Positions 1 to 10,170 are shown, counted from the first letter of the stretch. The stretch is 25,912 nucleotides of DNA from Didymodactylos carnosus (GCA_905250885.1 CAJNOQ010002150.1:1-25912); one strand, 5' to 3'. Notes: a model not told the origin generated them from the sequence alone. Numbers and translations are program-made.

Positions 1-2220
1 GTACAATTATGCCATGTTGCTTGTATTATATTAAAAAAATATAGACTACTGCTCTAATATTTATTGTGCACTTGTTCGGTGAACAAAAAAAAAAAGAAGA
101 AAATCGTATACCACACAAAGAAAGAAGAAACAAAGCAAACAAGGACAATCTATTAAATAGACGAAGTCCAGGCATGTGGTAGCATGGTGGTACGTACACA
201 GAGAAAAAATGTTTATTAGATCACTAATGGTAGTATAAAAATTACTATTTTTTTTTCTTACACAATCGTTTGTTCATCTTCATCTGTATGGGAAGGATAT
301 GATAAAGACGGAGAGAGAACAAAAAAAAGCAACTTTTTTAGTAATTATATTTAGCTATTGAGTGTGAAAAACGTTTATTGTTACACTAAATTTAATAGAG
401 ACATATATACAATGTCCGTATCAGTTGTCAATTGTTTAGTGTATACTTACGGTTTTAAATCATGACATTTACAGAAGAATAAAAGAATCATGAACAAATT
501 ATTTCAATCAAAAATCCATATTGGTTAAACGAGTAAGCCTATAATGAGTTAAATAATGGACAGATTGTTAGTCATGCATTCTAAGGGTCAAGATAATTCC
601 TTTTGAAGTATAAAACATTAATTCAGAATTAATATAATCTAAATTTAGAAAAATTGCGACTTGTGTTTAAAATAAGTAAAAGTTTTTTGAATCATTATCT
701 ACTATAAAATATAATACAATCAAAAAGTTATCATTATAACTTCATTATTCATAATGAATTTATCAGTTTTTAGTGCTCATAAATTAGATTTGTTTTTTAA
801 AAAATATTAGTTTTCTTATTGTATTTTCTTTTCAAACAGTCGGTGCTCAAAGTGTAATCATGGAACGCTAAGATGATCAGGGTGCGTAGCAAGGGCTCAA
901 AAGCAGAAAGGGGGGTGACTTAAAATTTTTCTGTTAAATAATGTTGTGTTTCTATTAAAAAATTCGTATAAAATTACTGTTACTAAGCAGGAAAAGAAGA
1001 TTTATCATATTTTGCTGCGAAAAAAGCAAACATTTTCAAAAGCAGGATGTGGTCGTTTAGGAACAATTGTCGGTTAGTTGTCATTTTCCAGCTTATATTG
1101 ATTCTATATCCAATTGGATTTCAAAATTCCATTGTAAAAAGAAAAAATATATTCTTATGAGAAACATTTTTTCTCTCTTTCTCTGTGATATCCTTTGGAT
1201 CAAGTATAAACATAAAATCAACTGCATATATGTAATAATAATCAGAGTAACAAAATATTTATTTATTATGTCAAAACTATGTGAACACAATAAACATGTA
1301 TACACATGAATGAATGAGTTCATTATTAAATACCTAAGATAATTTATGATTTCATTAGAGAAAGAGAAAGAAGAAGAATAATGTTTTTATTATAATAAAT
1401 AACAGCACAAGCGAAATTATGTACATCAAAATATTTTCTTGTTATATAGATCAGTGGTATGTACTAGACCATAAACTAATGAGATTTTACTCACCAAAAG
1501 AGATTCAATTCTAATCAACTAGTTTTCATTAAATTATTTCTTAATGTTTTGACTATGACATTCGACTATTCTTCCATAAAAGACAAAGTAAAACTTCTCA
1601 CGTAGATAAAGCTCTTAATGAGTCACATAGAGACAATTAGCTAGAAATTTTGATTGATGTCCATTCAAGTTTTATCCTATACACTATAGTCTGCTTAAAG
1701 AGAACACGTAGTTATGTTAGTAACAATTTTATTTGTGTTTTTATAAGTGTCGATAACTAACATGTCTATTTTAAGTATTGTTTATCTTTACATAAGACTA
1801 TTTACAGGACGTATAACGGCTGTTGTCACATTACTACGAATAAGAATCTCTCTCTATTTTCTGTAGTTATTAGATTTGTTGGATTCTTTTCATCTAATAT
1901 CTTCTAATTATGACAACGCATCAGAATCTTCTAATGTGCAACTTATAAGAAATTGTCATTGAATTGTAGTAAACTATTACTATATTAGACTATAAAATAC
2001 AAATTATTTGCATTCGTACACGTACATCTATTATATTATCGAAAAACTTTCAAATTGAATTAGATATATTCTTTTAACTACTGACTTTGATCAATATTTC
2101 TCAATATCTTCTAAAATTCTTGATTTTTTCATTTAATTTTTTTTTCTATTTTAGTAATAAACTTAGAGTATTTGAATGCTCACAAAATGGTGTAGAAATT
2201 GTTTTTAATTAGATGGATGT
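1..2220. other. AT-rich intergenic region, no gene seen
   Basis: No reading frame here has family motifs, sensible composition or splice-linked neighbours; the two ~80-codon frames at 1067-1323 are antisense to each other and rich in Ile/Tyr/Lys, as expected of random AT-rich DNA. One local oddity is a GC-richer stretch starting about 878 (CAGGGTGCGTAGCAAGGG), which resembles the end of a hAT-type transposon; no matching partner end or 8-bp duplication was found. The 3' part presumably contains the promoter of the gene at 2221, but no convincing TATA box or initiator stands out from the AT background. Confidence 0.6.
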
Positions 2221-3667
2221 ATGTATGATGAACAGTATCAAACGAAATTCTGTATATATCTAATATTATTATTTATTGTTAATTTTAAAATCTCTTGTTC
2301 AGCATGTACAAATTTGACAATTATTTATTTATCTAATTGTTATTTTAATCCACAAACATATCAAAACGGTGTCAAAAGTCGAATATTAGATATAACTGTT
2401 GCACGTGTCATGAATCCAAATGAGGATATTGATAAATATGCCGTTGTTCATTCAACTCCTCCCTATTACGTTCGTATGGCATTAGATATTATTTGTTCAT
2501 CTATGCCATCACAATTATGGTCATCATTAGAATTATCACCCACATTGAACGGAGAATTTGTTCGAACAGAATTGAATAATATTTTATTTTTTAAAAAACA
2601 AACTTATCTATCATCATTATATTTATTATCAGGAACATTTTTTGTCCGAAATTTAACAAAAGTCGATTGTCAAACAAATATTCAATATCGAACAAATACA
2701 AATGAAATATTTAAAATCAATATTCAATTGGAATCAAATTATAATGATACATGTAATGCAGCACAAAATTCATGTTATCCAACACAAAACTATTTATGTG
2801 ATGAGTACACTAAACGATGTACATGTCGACCACCATTACTTTTATATCAGACATGGTGTGTAGATTATATTAATATAACAAATTGTACATATTATTCTCA
2901 TCGATGTATACGATGGTGTGAAATGAATGATAATGCCGATTGTATTTGTCCTCAACAAGGAACAATAAAAAAACAAATAACTTCAGTCAATAATAGTTGT
3001 AAGTAGATAATATTTTATGATTAAACTAATGAAGTATAAATTTATATTTTTTTTTATTCTAGCTCAAATTCAATTTCTTTACTATTGTGAAATATTACCA
3101 GACCAACATTGTCAACCTTTTAACACTATTCGACGTTGTCCTTTGAATCAACAATGTATTAATGCCTATTGTACAACAAAATCAACTGTAAAATCCCATC
3201 CTACAATTAGTTCCATTGAGTTGATATTAATTGTTTTACTTATTGCAGCCACTCTCACGATTATTGCTCTTGTCATTGTGTTTTATTTATTTAATCAGTA
3301 TCGTCATAGAAAACAAAAACATTTATCACCATCACTTATTCAATATGCCGTATCTACTAGACGTAAAAATCAAAATTTACAAAATTATCCGCAAAAAATA
3401 TACTCTTTACCAAATAGTATATCAAGAATTGCTTACAACAAAACAATGGACCACGAGTCTATATACGACAATCACCAAAATATATATGGAGCATTTCGAA
3501 ACAATGTTCAAGTGACAAGGATAACAGGAGAAACAACACAAAATCAATTATTAAGAAAAAAATCATTTTCAAATATGATCTATGAAGATAACAATCATTC
3601 TGACGATCTAAATTATCAACCGTACGCTGTTTTTCTACAAGAAGGTACAACAGCCATATTTGCATGA
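2221..3667 (+). CDS. Cysteine-rich single-pass membrane protein, two exons (460 aa)
   Basis: Exons 2221-2998 and 3063-3667. The intron 2999-3062 (64 nt) begins GTAAGT, ends in a T-rich tract plus TTCTAG, and is phase 1; splicing removes the stop that ends the first ORF and joins it in frame to the second. Residues about 10-27 are a hydrophobic signal peptide. The ectodomain (about 28-309) carries several N-glycosylation sites and a Cys-rich block at 178-296, with spacing like EB/EGF-type modules. A hydrophobic helix at about 310-336 is followed by a basic stop-transfer cluster (RHRKQK). The 120-residue cytoplasmic tail is rich in Ser, Asn and Tyr, including YDNH (a YxN pattern), YGAF and YAVF (YxxPhi patterns). 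Topology and splicing are seen; a receptor or adhesion role is inference. I do not recognise the family. The first ATG is used because an in-frame TAA lies at 2206-2208; the next in-frame Met falls after the signal peptide. Confidence 0.8.
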
Positions 3668-4250
3668 ACGACGAATACTTACACAGCATGTAATCAGAGC
3701 TTCCAGCTAGTTTATTAATGCTTAGCTCCGTTTACGTAACAGTCACAAATCGTATATATAACAGGTTTCCCTTTCTATTCTTTTATTTCTAACGTATAAT
3801 AGTTATGATAAAAATAGAATGCCTATCAACAGTATTTCTGTAAACAAACTCTAGATATATTCTCATTAATTACACATATCTATACTTTTTTCATAAGATT
3901 ACAGCATCAAGCAAACTAGAGAGCAGACATATTTTAACTAAGGAAGGAAAAATGGTCGCTTACATTAAAAATATGAATTTATTACAGAAAACAATTGTTA
4001 ATATTCAGATTCTATGTTTTAAAGTAGCATTAAATATGTAAAAATGGCATTCTTGTCTAAACGAAGGACTTTTTTTAGTATTAACGTCTAAATGCTTGTC
4101 ACGTCACGAGTACTAGTGGTAAAGTTATCTTCTTTTCACACTAGTTGATTCCACTATTTCACCACTACAGTCTATGAAACTTGAAGTATATAGACAAGAC
4201 AGGCAAAATTTTTATTTGTGGGACAGTTTTCTGCATTACATTCGTTGTTT
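3668..4250. other. Intergenic, 3' flank of the membrane-protein gene
   Basis: AT-rich DNA. No AATAAA was seen in the first few hundred bases after the stop at 3667, so the poly(A) site cannot be placed. Nothing else recognised. Confidence 0.5.
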
Positions 4251-5020
4251 ATGTCGGAGACAGCTGAGCCAAGTGAGGACTTCAACCCTAGTAATGGATC
4301 GTAGACCTTCTCTAGACGTCTTTCTAAATCTTGGTATACTCTTAATACTTCGAGGACCGTATCTAAACGCGATAAGGAATATCAAAAACTGAGCTGCTAT
4401 CATCTACCGGAATTTAAGGTAACCTAAAATAAAGAACTATGTCTTTTTGGTAATTTATACGACGTTTTTGTCTTTTCTTTATCGAATTGTTGAGTACCGA
4501 TGATTAAATATGAAACGAAAATGTACTGTATTGTTTGCTGTGCGATTCGTCGTGCTCCTTACACATCTTCTATTGCCAGACGTGTGTAATCGGCTAATTC
4601 AAGCTCGAGCTAGCCACATTCGAACCATTGTTCGCATTCACCCTAAAATGTCGTCTGAACATGCAATTTTAACAACTCTCTTCCATTGAAGTATATGGAG
4701 GTTGTACATTCAGTGAAAGCCTATTCAACAGAAACATTTTTCTCATGTCCTTTCTCTTGATATACTCATCAGAGCGGACAAACGTCGTATTTTATTAGTT
4801 GCTTATCTGAAATATGTATCTGATCCTGATGTTTATAGAGCAAAGTAAACAAACACTCAAGGTGAAACTATACGATGGCCGAGGAAAAGACAACGAATAA
4901 AGTTCTCAAGATTACAAAGCGCACTTCTGATATAAATAGGAAAGACAGAAAAATGCCTAGTACCAGAAAAGAGGCAATGATACTTTTTACTGAAAGTCGT
5001 GCGTATGTTTTTCTGTAATG
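4251..5020 (+). pseudogene. Possible decayed gene or exon cluster of unknown family
   Basis: This stretch is richer in GC than its surroundings and holds several protein-like pieces in different frames. A frame from ATG 4251 begins MSETAEPSEDF and runs to about 4418, where a GTAACC donor-like site follows; it is broken by a TAG at 4302-4304. A 59-codon frame from ATG 4510 begins with a signal-peptide-like stretch. Another piece around 4758-4848 reads DKRRILLVAYLKYVSDP, and a 47-codon frame starts at ATG 4875 (MAEEKTTNKVLK). The mix of frames and stops suggests either a degenerate gene or a real multi-exon gene whose joins I cannot resolve. No family is recognised. Confidence 0.22.
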
Positions 5021-5708
5021 GATTTTATCATTTTTAATTATTTAAATCAGTAAGTGAATAAAGCTGACAGCAGGCAAAGAGACCAATATACAGTTTCCAT
5101 ATGGTTCATATATATGTAAACAGCTCAAGGAATAAATCTAAAAATTTTAGTTGATTGAAAAGTTACTTCTTTTAAAGCTTCTTAGTATGTTGCGCGTAGC
5201 AGTATTCACTTTTGCATTTTGTAGCATCTCACGATAGCTGACAGGCATTAACCACGATGAAAAGCTACACAATACATAATCTTCACTAGATTGAATATGG
5301 ATTGGATGATTAGCTGATCACATAGTATATTTAACAGAATCGCTCCTATTATGACTTTAGTTACTAAACTGATTATTTACAATGGAAATAAATGCTTGCT
5401 AATATTATTGCAAATAAAAAGGGTTTTTTCTCTCTCCGTTTCGTTCACATCGTGTGAATTGATGGACTTACTAAAATAGGAATTCCTTATTCCTGAAAAC
5501 GATAGTCAGAGTTTGAGATCGTATATACTCGTGAAATTAGTTGAATAGGATGGCTATATTTTCAAAAACTTCGCCATTTTTTTCTTGAACGAGATAATTC
5601 TATGCCACTTTACAGTGCTCAGTATAGCACATGTATAGTACTATACGCTGCTGTATGGCAGCACAATGTAGTAATACTCTGTAAGGAGAGGTAAGTCATT
5701 CCTAACTA
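5021..5708. other. AT-rich intergenic region
   Basis: No coding signal. A short imperfect inverted repeat lies at about 5630-5665 (around TATACGCTGCTGTATGGCAGC). Nothing else recognised. Confidence 0.5.
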
Positions 5709-5721
5709 TTTATTAATCACA

Positions 5722-5950
5722 TCAGCTACTTGTCATGAAATAGTGAGTCATTTGAACGATGAGATCTTTACATGCTTTACTATGCACTCCGTACGGAGTG
5801 CAAATACTATCCATATTTCTGTTCAAAGCTTTCTTTATGTCACAATTCTCTGACGTTCCATTTGGTCGACATCTCAACACAGCATGATAAAAGTCGAATT
5901 CAGCTACTTTTTTCTCAATGACGACAAAAATAAAGTTACATTCATGGACG
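5722..5950 (-). CDS. Possible 3' terminal exon of a small Cys-containing protein, partial
   Basis: The minus strand stays open here and reads like real protein in its C-terminal half (AVLRCRPNGTSENCDIKKAL, then CTPYGVHSKACKDLIVQM), with four cysteines spaced C-x8-C-x15-C-x9-C. The stop is at 5724-5722, and a consensus AATAAA (minus strand, 5714-5709) follows within 8 nt, as in a very short 3' UTR. The frame's only upstream Met (5967) lies inside the terminal repeat of the neighbouring transposon, so it cannot be the native start; upstream exons are either missing or were separated by that insertion. Family not recognised. A chance ORF cannot be excluded. Confidence 0.28.
5783..5802. repeat. 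Perfect 20-bp palindrome
   Basis: TGCACTCCGTACGGAGTGCA equals its own reverse complement over all 20 bases. It lies within the possible coding exon on the minus strand, where it would encode CTPYGVH. Confidence 0.9.
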
Positions 5951-5955
5951 ACAAT

Positions 5956-6544
5956 TTTTCTGTGCACGGTTTTTTCTAGAATTATGCACGGTCTGCTGTT
6001 TTCCGTGCACTAAACAATCTTTTGACATTTTTGTGCACGGGAAAAGGCAGAAATGCGTATTGAGAGATATTTTTGTGCACAGTTTTTGAAGAACGAAGTT
6101 AATCTATACCCTATTGCTTGATTATTAATTATTTCATTTTGAGAATTAAACAATACACGAACTTGAAAACTACATTCTGGATACTTTCTACATGACGAAC
6201 AACGATGTGTAACTTTAATGCCATCTTTCACATTTTCTGTTCGAAATTTTCATACGTTGTTATGATTTAAATAAACATCTAAATCATCTTTTTGTAAATA
6301 TTTGTTAACAAAACTCCAAACTTTTCTTAACATGATTTTTGTTTAAAGAAAAAATATTTAGAGTGTATTGAGAACTGTGTAGGTTGAATTAAGTCTTAAA
6401 GATATGAACTTCACTCTACACCTTTTTTCCACATCTTTTTTCCGTGCACCTTTCTGTAATCGTGCACAAAAATGTTAAAATATTTTTTAGTACACGGAAA
6501 ATAGCATACCGTGCATAATTCCGGAAAAAACTGTGCACAAAAAA
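5956..6544. mobile_element. Non-autonomous Mutator-like DNA transposon with ~85-bp terminal inverted repeats
   Basis: The segment 5956-6040 matches the reverse complement of 6460-6544 nearly end to end, with scattered substitutions. Both arms carry reiterated GTGCAC/ATGCAC motifs embedded in T- or A-rich DNA, the subterminal-repeat arrangement expected of transposase-binding ends. The interior contains a broken FLYWCH-like zinc-finger frame on the minus strand, a domain commonly associated with Mutator-like elements. No clean target-site duplication was seen, so the boundaries are good to about 5 bp. Length (~590 bp) is far below an autonomous element, and no DDE transposase core is present. 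Confidence 0.75.
6010..6333 (-). pseudogene. FLYWCH-like zinc-finger fragment inside the transposon
   Basis: Read on the minus strand from ATG 6333, the frame gives about 28 residues (MLRKVWSFVNKYLQKDD...), then a TGA, then continues in frame with DGIKVTHRCSSCRKYPECSF. The tail matches the Cys-rich half of FLYWCH-type zinc fingers (basic Arg/Thr-rich strand, C-x2-C-x5-C). The TGA sits where the family's conserved Trp would be expected (TGG to TGA). The expected His ligands downstream are lost where the frame runs into the terminal repeat. It is presumably a fossil DNA-binding domain of the element's former transposase. Confidence 0.5.
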
Positions 6545-6859
6545 CATTTCTCCCTACATTCATTCTATCGTTTTTTAACTAAGAAATCCTGCTTCTTCCT
6601 GTTTTCTCGTTAAAACTCGTATTGTAATTGTGGACGTATACCAAGGTCAGGAAATAATCCTCCGTCATACATGTATAACGAGAATCAAGAAAGAATAATA
6701 AATTAACCTTACTGCACTATGAGAATGAGTAAACCTATTTTCCTCTCTCAATTCCACGAGCTTATTCAACTTTGACTAATTATTTCCGAATGTGTAGTCT
6801 TAACGTAATCAGTTCACGTTTCCTATTGCCTTTGCTAAACCAAAAAACGAGACAAGTAT
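6545..6859. other. Intergenic, nothing recognised
   Basis: AT-rich sequence between the transposon and the next coding-like block, with no motif or repeat identified. Confidence 0.5.
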
Positions 6860-7279
6860 ATGTATTTCAAATGCAGTAGTCAAATGTTATCCGTTAAGGT
6901 AAATGCATTTCGTAAAGCCGCTTGTTCAGTCATCCCAAGTTGTAAAAGTTTGCAAAACATCTCATTTTGTTCAGAATTGAATGCTCTATCCGAACGGGTG
7001 GTTAGAAAATTTGGGAAAAGACAAAATTCCACTACTTTTGCTGGAGGTGTAAAACGGTTGTGATTTTGCAATTCTGAGTGGAATTTCTAGATTTTACCGA
7101 CATGAAACATCACTCAGATTGGTAAATTACAAACAGAATTGTTAGGAGAGGCGTTGGACAGGTTAGAAATGCGTGTAGATGCGGTTTTTAGAGCTGTATG
7201 TGATCCTAAAATTTTTTTACTCGTGTCCAACCTTCGGAATGCGTCGAGTACAAACACAAATTGTACATCTGTAGCATAA
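6860..7279 (+). CDS. Doubtful two-exon coding-like block, unknown product; strand uncertain
   Basis: On the plus strand, ATG 6860 opens a 63-codon frame to 7048. A 69-nt phase-0 candidate intron (7049-7117, GTAAAA...CTCAG) then leads to a 53-codon frame ending TAA 7277-7279, whose start reads IGKLQTELLGEALDRLEMRV, an amphipathic coiled-coil-like helix. The total would be 116 aa. The minus strand is also open and protein-like across the same DNA: 7071-6880 contains MFCKLLQLGMTEQAALRNAF, resembling a UBA-type helical repeat, and an upstream minus block contains YATDVQFVFVLDAFRRLD. Only one strand can be right, or the block is a relic. I list the plus model because its intron matches the local size class. 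Confidence 0.27.
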
Positions 7280-8639
7280 GTATGACTTAACTATCATTCA
7301 TGTGCACTAATCACCAGCACATATAGATATTAGATAGACTAGAGATGTACATACCATCTGCAAAACTCAAATCAATAAGTAGTAATTTAATGATAGGATA
7401 CCACCTAGAGAAAAGACACTAAAATTTTTGAAAAAATATGCTTATCTTTTGGAACTCGCCGGATCTTAAACTGTTTATCAGAAAAATTTCAGGTGTTTCA
7501 TCTATATCATTTAGATAATCGAAACACTTTTTACTTAAATGTCGACCATCAAGTGTTATTGAAAATGAATGGATTACTCACAAGATAAAATACAGTAATA
7601 AAAAAAGGAATTTCGTACGAAAACATTATTTGTTTTATTTATACGGTTGAAGAAGTCGGTTAATCACTGATCGTGCGTAAAATCAGCGCTAGGATTTTTC
7701 TGCATGAAGCAGATGGAATTTGCGAATCCAAACAAAAAGTAAAATCCTTGTAAGTGTTCTAAATTTCTCTAATTGAAGTTTTACGTAGCCGAGTTTCTGT
7801 TCTTTCTTTAGTAAAAGCCTTAAGCACTTTTTACTAAGATCTTGTAAGACCTTATTTTTCAGGATCATGATCAGATGATCCAAGATCTTGTATAAGATTT
7901 TGATAATTCTGCTTTCGTTCACGCGATTATTTAGCTCTTAAGCATCTATATGGGTAACAGTAAAACGGACTAAATTTTGTCATTTTTCTCCCAGATATCT
8001 TTCGTATTTGCTGTCTCGAAGATACTCAATAACTATTAAAACTGGGGATTTTGAACATTCTATTAATTTGAGGAAGTGTATAACACTCGTTAACGATCCA
8101 TAATTTGGGATGAGTGTTAACCTATAAGTCGAATTTAATGAAAAAACAAATTAACGTCCAAAAACATTTTGGACATTAATTCAGATAGTGTGGCCATTTT
8201 TGTTTAGCATTAGACTTACGAAACGAATTTATCCAAAAATAAAAGAGATTGAGAAGTCACTTAGAAAATGTGCGATATCAACTATTATTCTATTTTTGAA
8301 TTTAGTAATACTGTAAATTTTGAAAGCAGATGGACTGAGTTAGGTTACGTTTTTTAAAATCGAATTTTTACTCATTTGAACACAAAATATTGAATACAAT
8401 GCCATAGCATACACAGAACCATTATTGGGATGACTTACATTGGTGTCTTTTTTTCTATCGTTAAAACTAGTGCACTGTTCCAAAAGATCTGAACAATTAG
8501 AACTCGATATATTCTTGACGCCTTTCATTTGTCTCCATCAGTTTTATCGCCAACAACGTTCAAAAAAACATAGATTGATAACATCTTTTGCTCTTTACAT
8601 ATCAACAGTCCAAAACTGACATGCTTGGGATCCAAATCT
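7280..8639. other. AT-rich intergenic region with small hairpins
   Basis: No supported gene. The minus-strand frames at 7689-7922 and 8340-8528 have no motif; the latter meets a GTAAGT donor-like site, so it could be an exon scrap. Structure seen: a GGATCAT/ATGATCC hairpin near 7862-7881 flanked by two copies of AAGATCTTGTAA-like sequence, and an AACACTC/GAGTGTT inverted pair around 8082-8120. Confidence 0.45.
8151..8179. repeat. Short hairpin, 13-bp arms
   Basis: TTAACGTCCAAAA (8151-8163) pairs with TTTTGGACATTAA (8167-8179), with one mismatch and a 3-base loop. No terminator or gene lies next to it, so it is simply structured intergenic DNA. Confidence 0.7.
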
Positions 8640-8802
8640 AACTACCGAACTGTGGATTGAATATTTTAGGAATGCTATGAGAATCAGTATTCGAAATCTC
8701 CAAAATAAATATTCTTCTAAATCATTTTTATTTTACAAAATCCTCTGAAATAAAGTAATTCTGCTAATAAAGAAAGATAACTCTAATTTATTTACTTTAT
8801 TC

Positions 8803-9168
8803 ATGAGAAATATCAAAGGCGGTAAACGTCTTTGGACAGATATGTTTAAATTTCGTTCGAATATCGCCGTCTTACCATTAGTTTTAAATTATAATTACAA
8901 CACGGCTACAGATGACCATTCTAAAGCTGAACTGTTATCCAACCATTCCAATAACTGCTTTTCTGCAGTCCATGGATCCGTACCTAAACTTCTTGCTGCT
9001 TCTCCTGCTATATTTCTTCCAAATATTAAATTCGATGTTGGTAGTAAATTACTCAATAACACCAAAAGTGTAAGGTTCGACAATATACTGGTAAATTGTT
9101 TAAAATTGAGTGTCGACATTATCTCACCTCAGCTTCATTACATTTTCTGTCCCAGGGAAGTCCGTTGA
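8803..9168 (+). pseudogene. LINE ORF2 fragment: region just upstream of the RT core
   Basis: The frame reads GGKRLWTDMFKFRSNIAVL near the start, then a KAELLSNHSNNCFSAV segment and a V-x3-LLNNTKS-x8-NCLKL segment ending SPQLHYIF. This order matches LINE ORF2 proteins (the K-x-W block, the KAE-x-LN-x-HF block, then the KS-x-GPD-x-IP-x-x-LK block that leads into the RT). The conserved GPD is degraded to RFD. An open but decayed frame with WIEYFRNAMRISIRNLQNKY continues the similarity upstream to about 8650, broken by a stop. The last residues after YIF (CPREVR) come from the inverted neighbour and are not RT sequence in this direction. Confidence 0.75.
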
Positions 9169-9703
9169 TTATTAATAAAGATCAAGAACAATATTGGACT
9201 AAGATACTTCCCTGAGGTACACATGATGTGAAAGGAACTTTTTTAGAGAAAGCCGAATCAATAGAAACAGTTTATGAACAACTATAGACAGATAAGAGGA
9301 GAATCATTCATACAATTCACCTTGAATACAAGCATGCAATCATTTTGCTAATAGTATTTGATGAGGTACTTTATCAAACGTTTTTTCAAAGTCAAGCGAT
9401 ATTCCTATTAATTTCTTTTTATTGTTTAAGTATTGATTTATAAAATTTGTTAGATATATTAGAGCATCTGTAGTAGACGAACGCGAACGTAAACCGAACT
9501 GTTGAACAGAAAAGAAATTGGTATTGGATAAAAATTCGATCAAATGTTTATAAATTCATTTTTCAAATATTTTACTTATATTAGATAATAATGAAATTGC
9601 TCGATAGTTTTTAACATCTAATTTATCATTTTTCTTATGAATATCTGTTATAATTGCAAATTTCTAAATATCAGGAAAAAAACTCCCGTATAAAAAGACA
9701 CGA
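9155..9703 (-). pseudogene. LINE reverse-transcriptase core (fingers/palm), inverted
   Basis: Read on the minus strand from about 9703: FFPDI-stop-KFAI, IHKKNDKLDVKNYRAISLLS, then QFGLRSRSSTTDALIYL, the catalytic block ISLDFEKTFDKVPHQILLAK and, after a frameshift, VPQGSIL. These are the classical RT motifs in order, including the first catalytic Asp (LDFEK). At least four stops or frameshifts inactivate it. Both flanking LINE blocks lie on the opposite strand, which makes the orientation anomalous. Confidence 0.88.
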
Positions 9704-9734
9704 CTGCAAAATTATCGTCTTTATTCATAGAGGA

Positions 9735-10128
9735 CGTATTGTGTTATTGCAGATTTTGAAAATGTAAACTTGAATGCTGCCCAAAAATATGCGGATGAAA
9801 TGTCAGAATGATGTGATCGACTGCTGGTCAAACTCAATACTGATAAATATCAATGGATAATGTTTTTCAACTTTTAAACCTTAGGCAAATTATAAATGTA
9901 TAACATTCTTGAGATTATTTCATCTTTAAAATTGCTTTGAGTAAATATTGTGCATATTTTGACATGGAAAGATTATATTGACAAAACAGCTAGTAAATGC
10001 AAAAAAAATGCTTGGTACAATCTCAAGAATAACTGGAACTGCACCGTGTTTTCTTCGATTGCATCGGTACAGAATATGTGTAAGACCGGTTCTTGAAGAC
10101 GACAGCTTTCTTCTTTATGACAGCTTCT
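9735..10128 (+). pseudogene. LINE ORF2 fragment: end of palm and thumb
   Basis: The plus strand begins with a decayed YADD box (IADFEN, second Asp lost). It continues AQKYADEMSE-stop-CDRLLV and KLNTDKYQWIMF, the usual helix and LN-x2-K block, then TWKDYIDKTASKCKK and, after a poly-A frameshift, MLGTISRITG and RPVLED, matching the thumb/post-RT region. Stops and one frameshift are visible. Confidence 0.75.
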
Positions 10129-10170
10129 AGTTCTTCGACTGTATCTCTACTTTTTCGTCCATCTCCATCC

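Larger units (their letters stand above)
8640..10130 (+). mobile_element. Dead non-LTR retrotransposon (LINE) with an internally inverted RT core
   Basis: Three blocks of one jockey/CR1-like ORF2 follow in order. About 8640-9150 (+) is the linker and N-terminal pre-RT part; 9155-9703 is the RT fingers/palm but on the minus strand; about 9735-10128 (+) is the end of the palm and thumb. Flipping the middle block would restore the normal order of motifs across both joins, so this is one copy whose centre was inverted rather than two unrelated insertions. Stops and frameshifts occur throughout. No endonuclease domain, 5' end, 3' tail or target duplication could be identified. Confidence 0.82.

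Noticed and set aside
1067-1323. Overlapping ~80-codon frames on both strands
   Set aside because: AT-driven composition, no motifs, antisense shadows of each other.
3231-3689. Frames overlapping the second exon of the membrane-protein gene
   Set aside because: Shadow frames of the spliced coding exon.
4174-4392. 72-codon plus-strand frame
   Set aside because: Another frame over the same DNA (from 4251) looks more protein-like, and neither matches a family.
4600-4660. GGTTCGAAT on the minus strand, suggestive of a tRNA B box
   Set aside because: No A box, acceptor stem or anticodon arm at the right spacing.
7689-7922. 77-codon Leu/Lys-rich minus-strand frame
   Set aside because: Generated by AT-rich DNA and local AAGATCTTG repeats; no motif.
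8640-10130. Twin-priming inversion as the cause of the rearranged LINE
   Set aside because: Twin priming inverts a 5' segment; here sense-oriented blocks lie on both sides of the inverted one.
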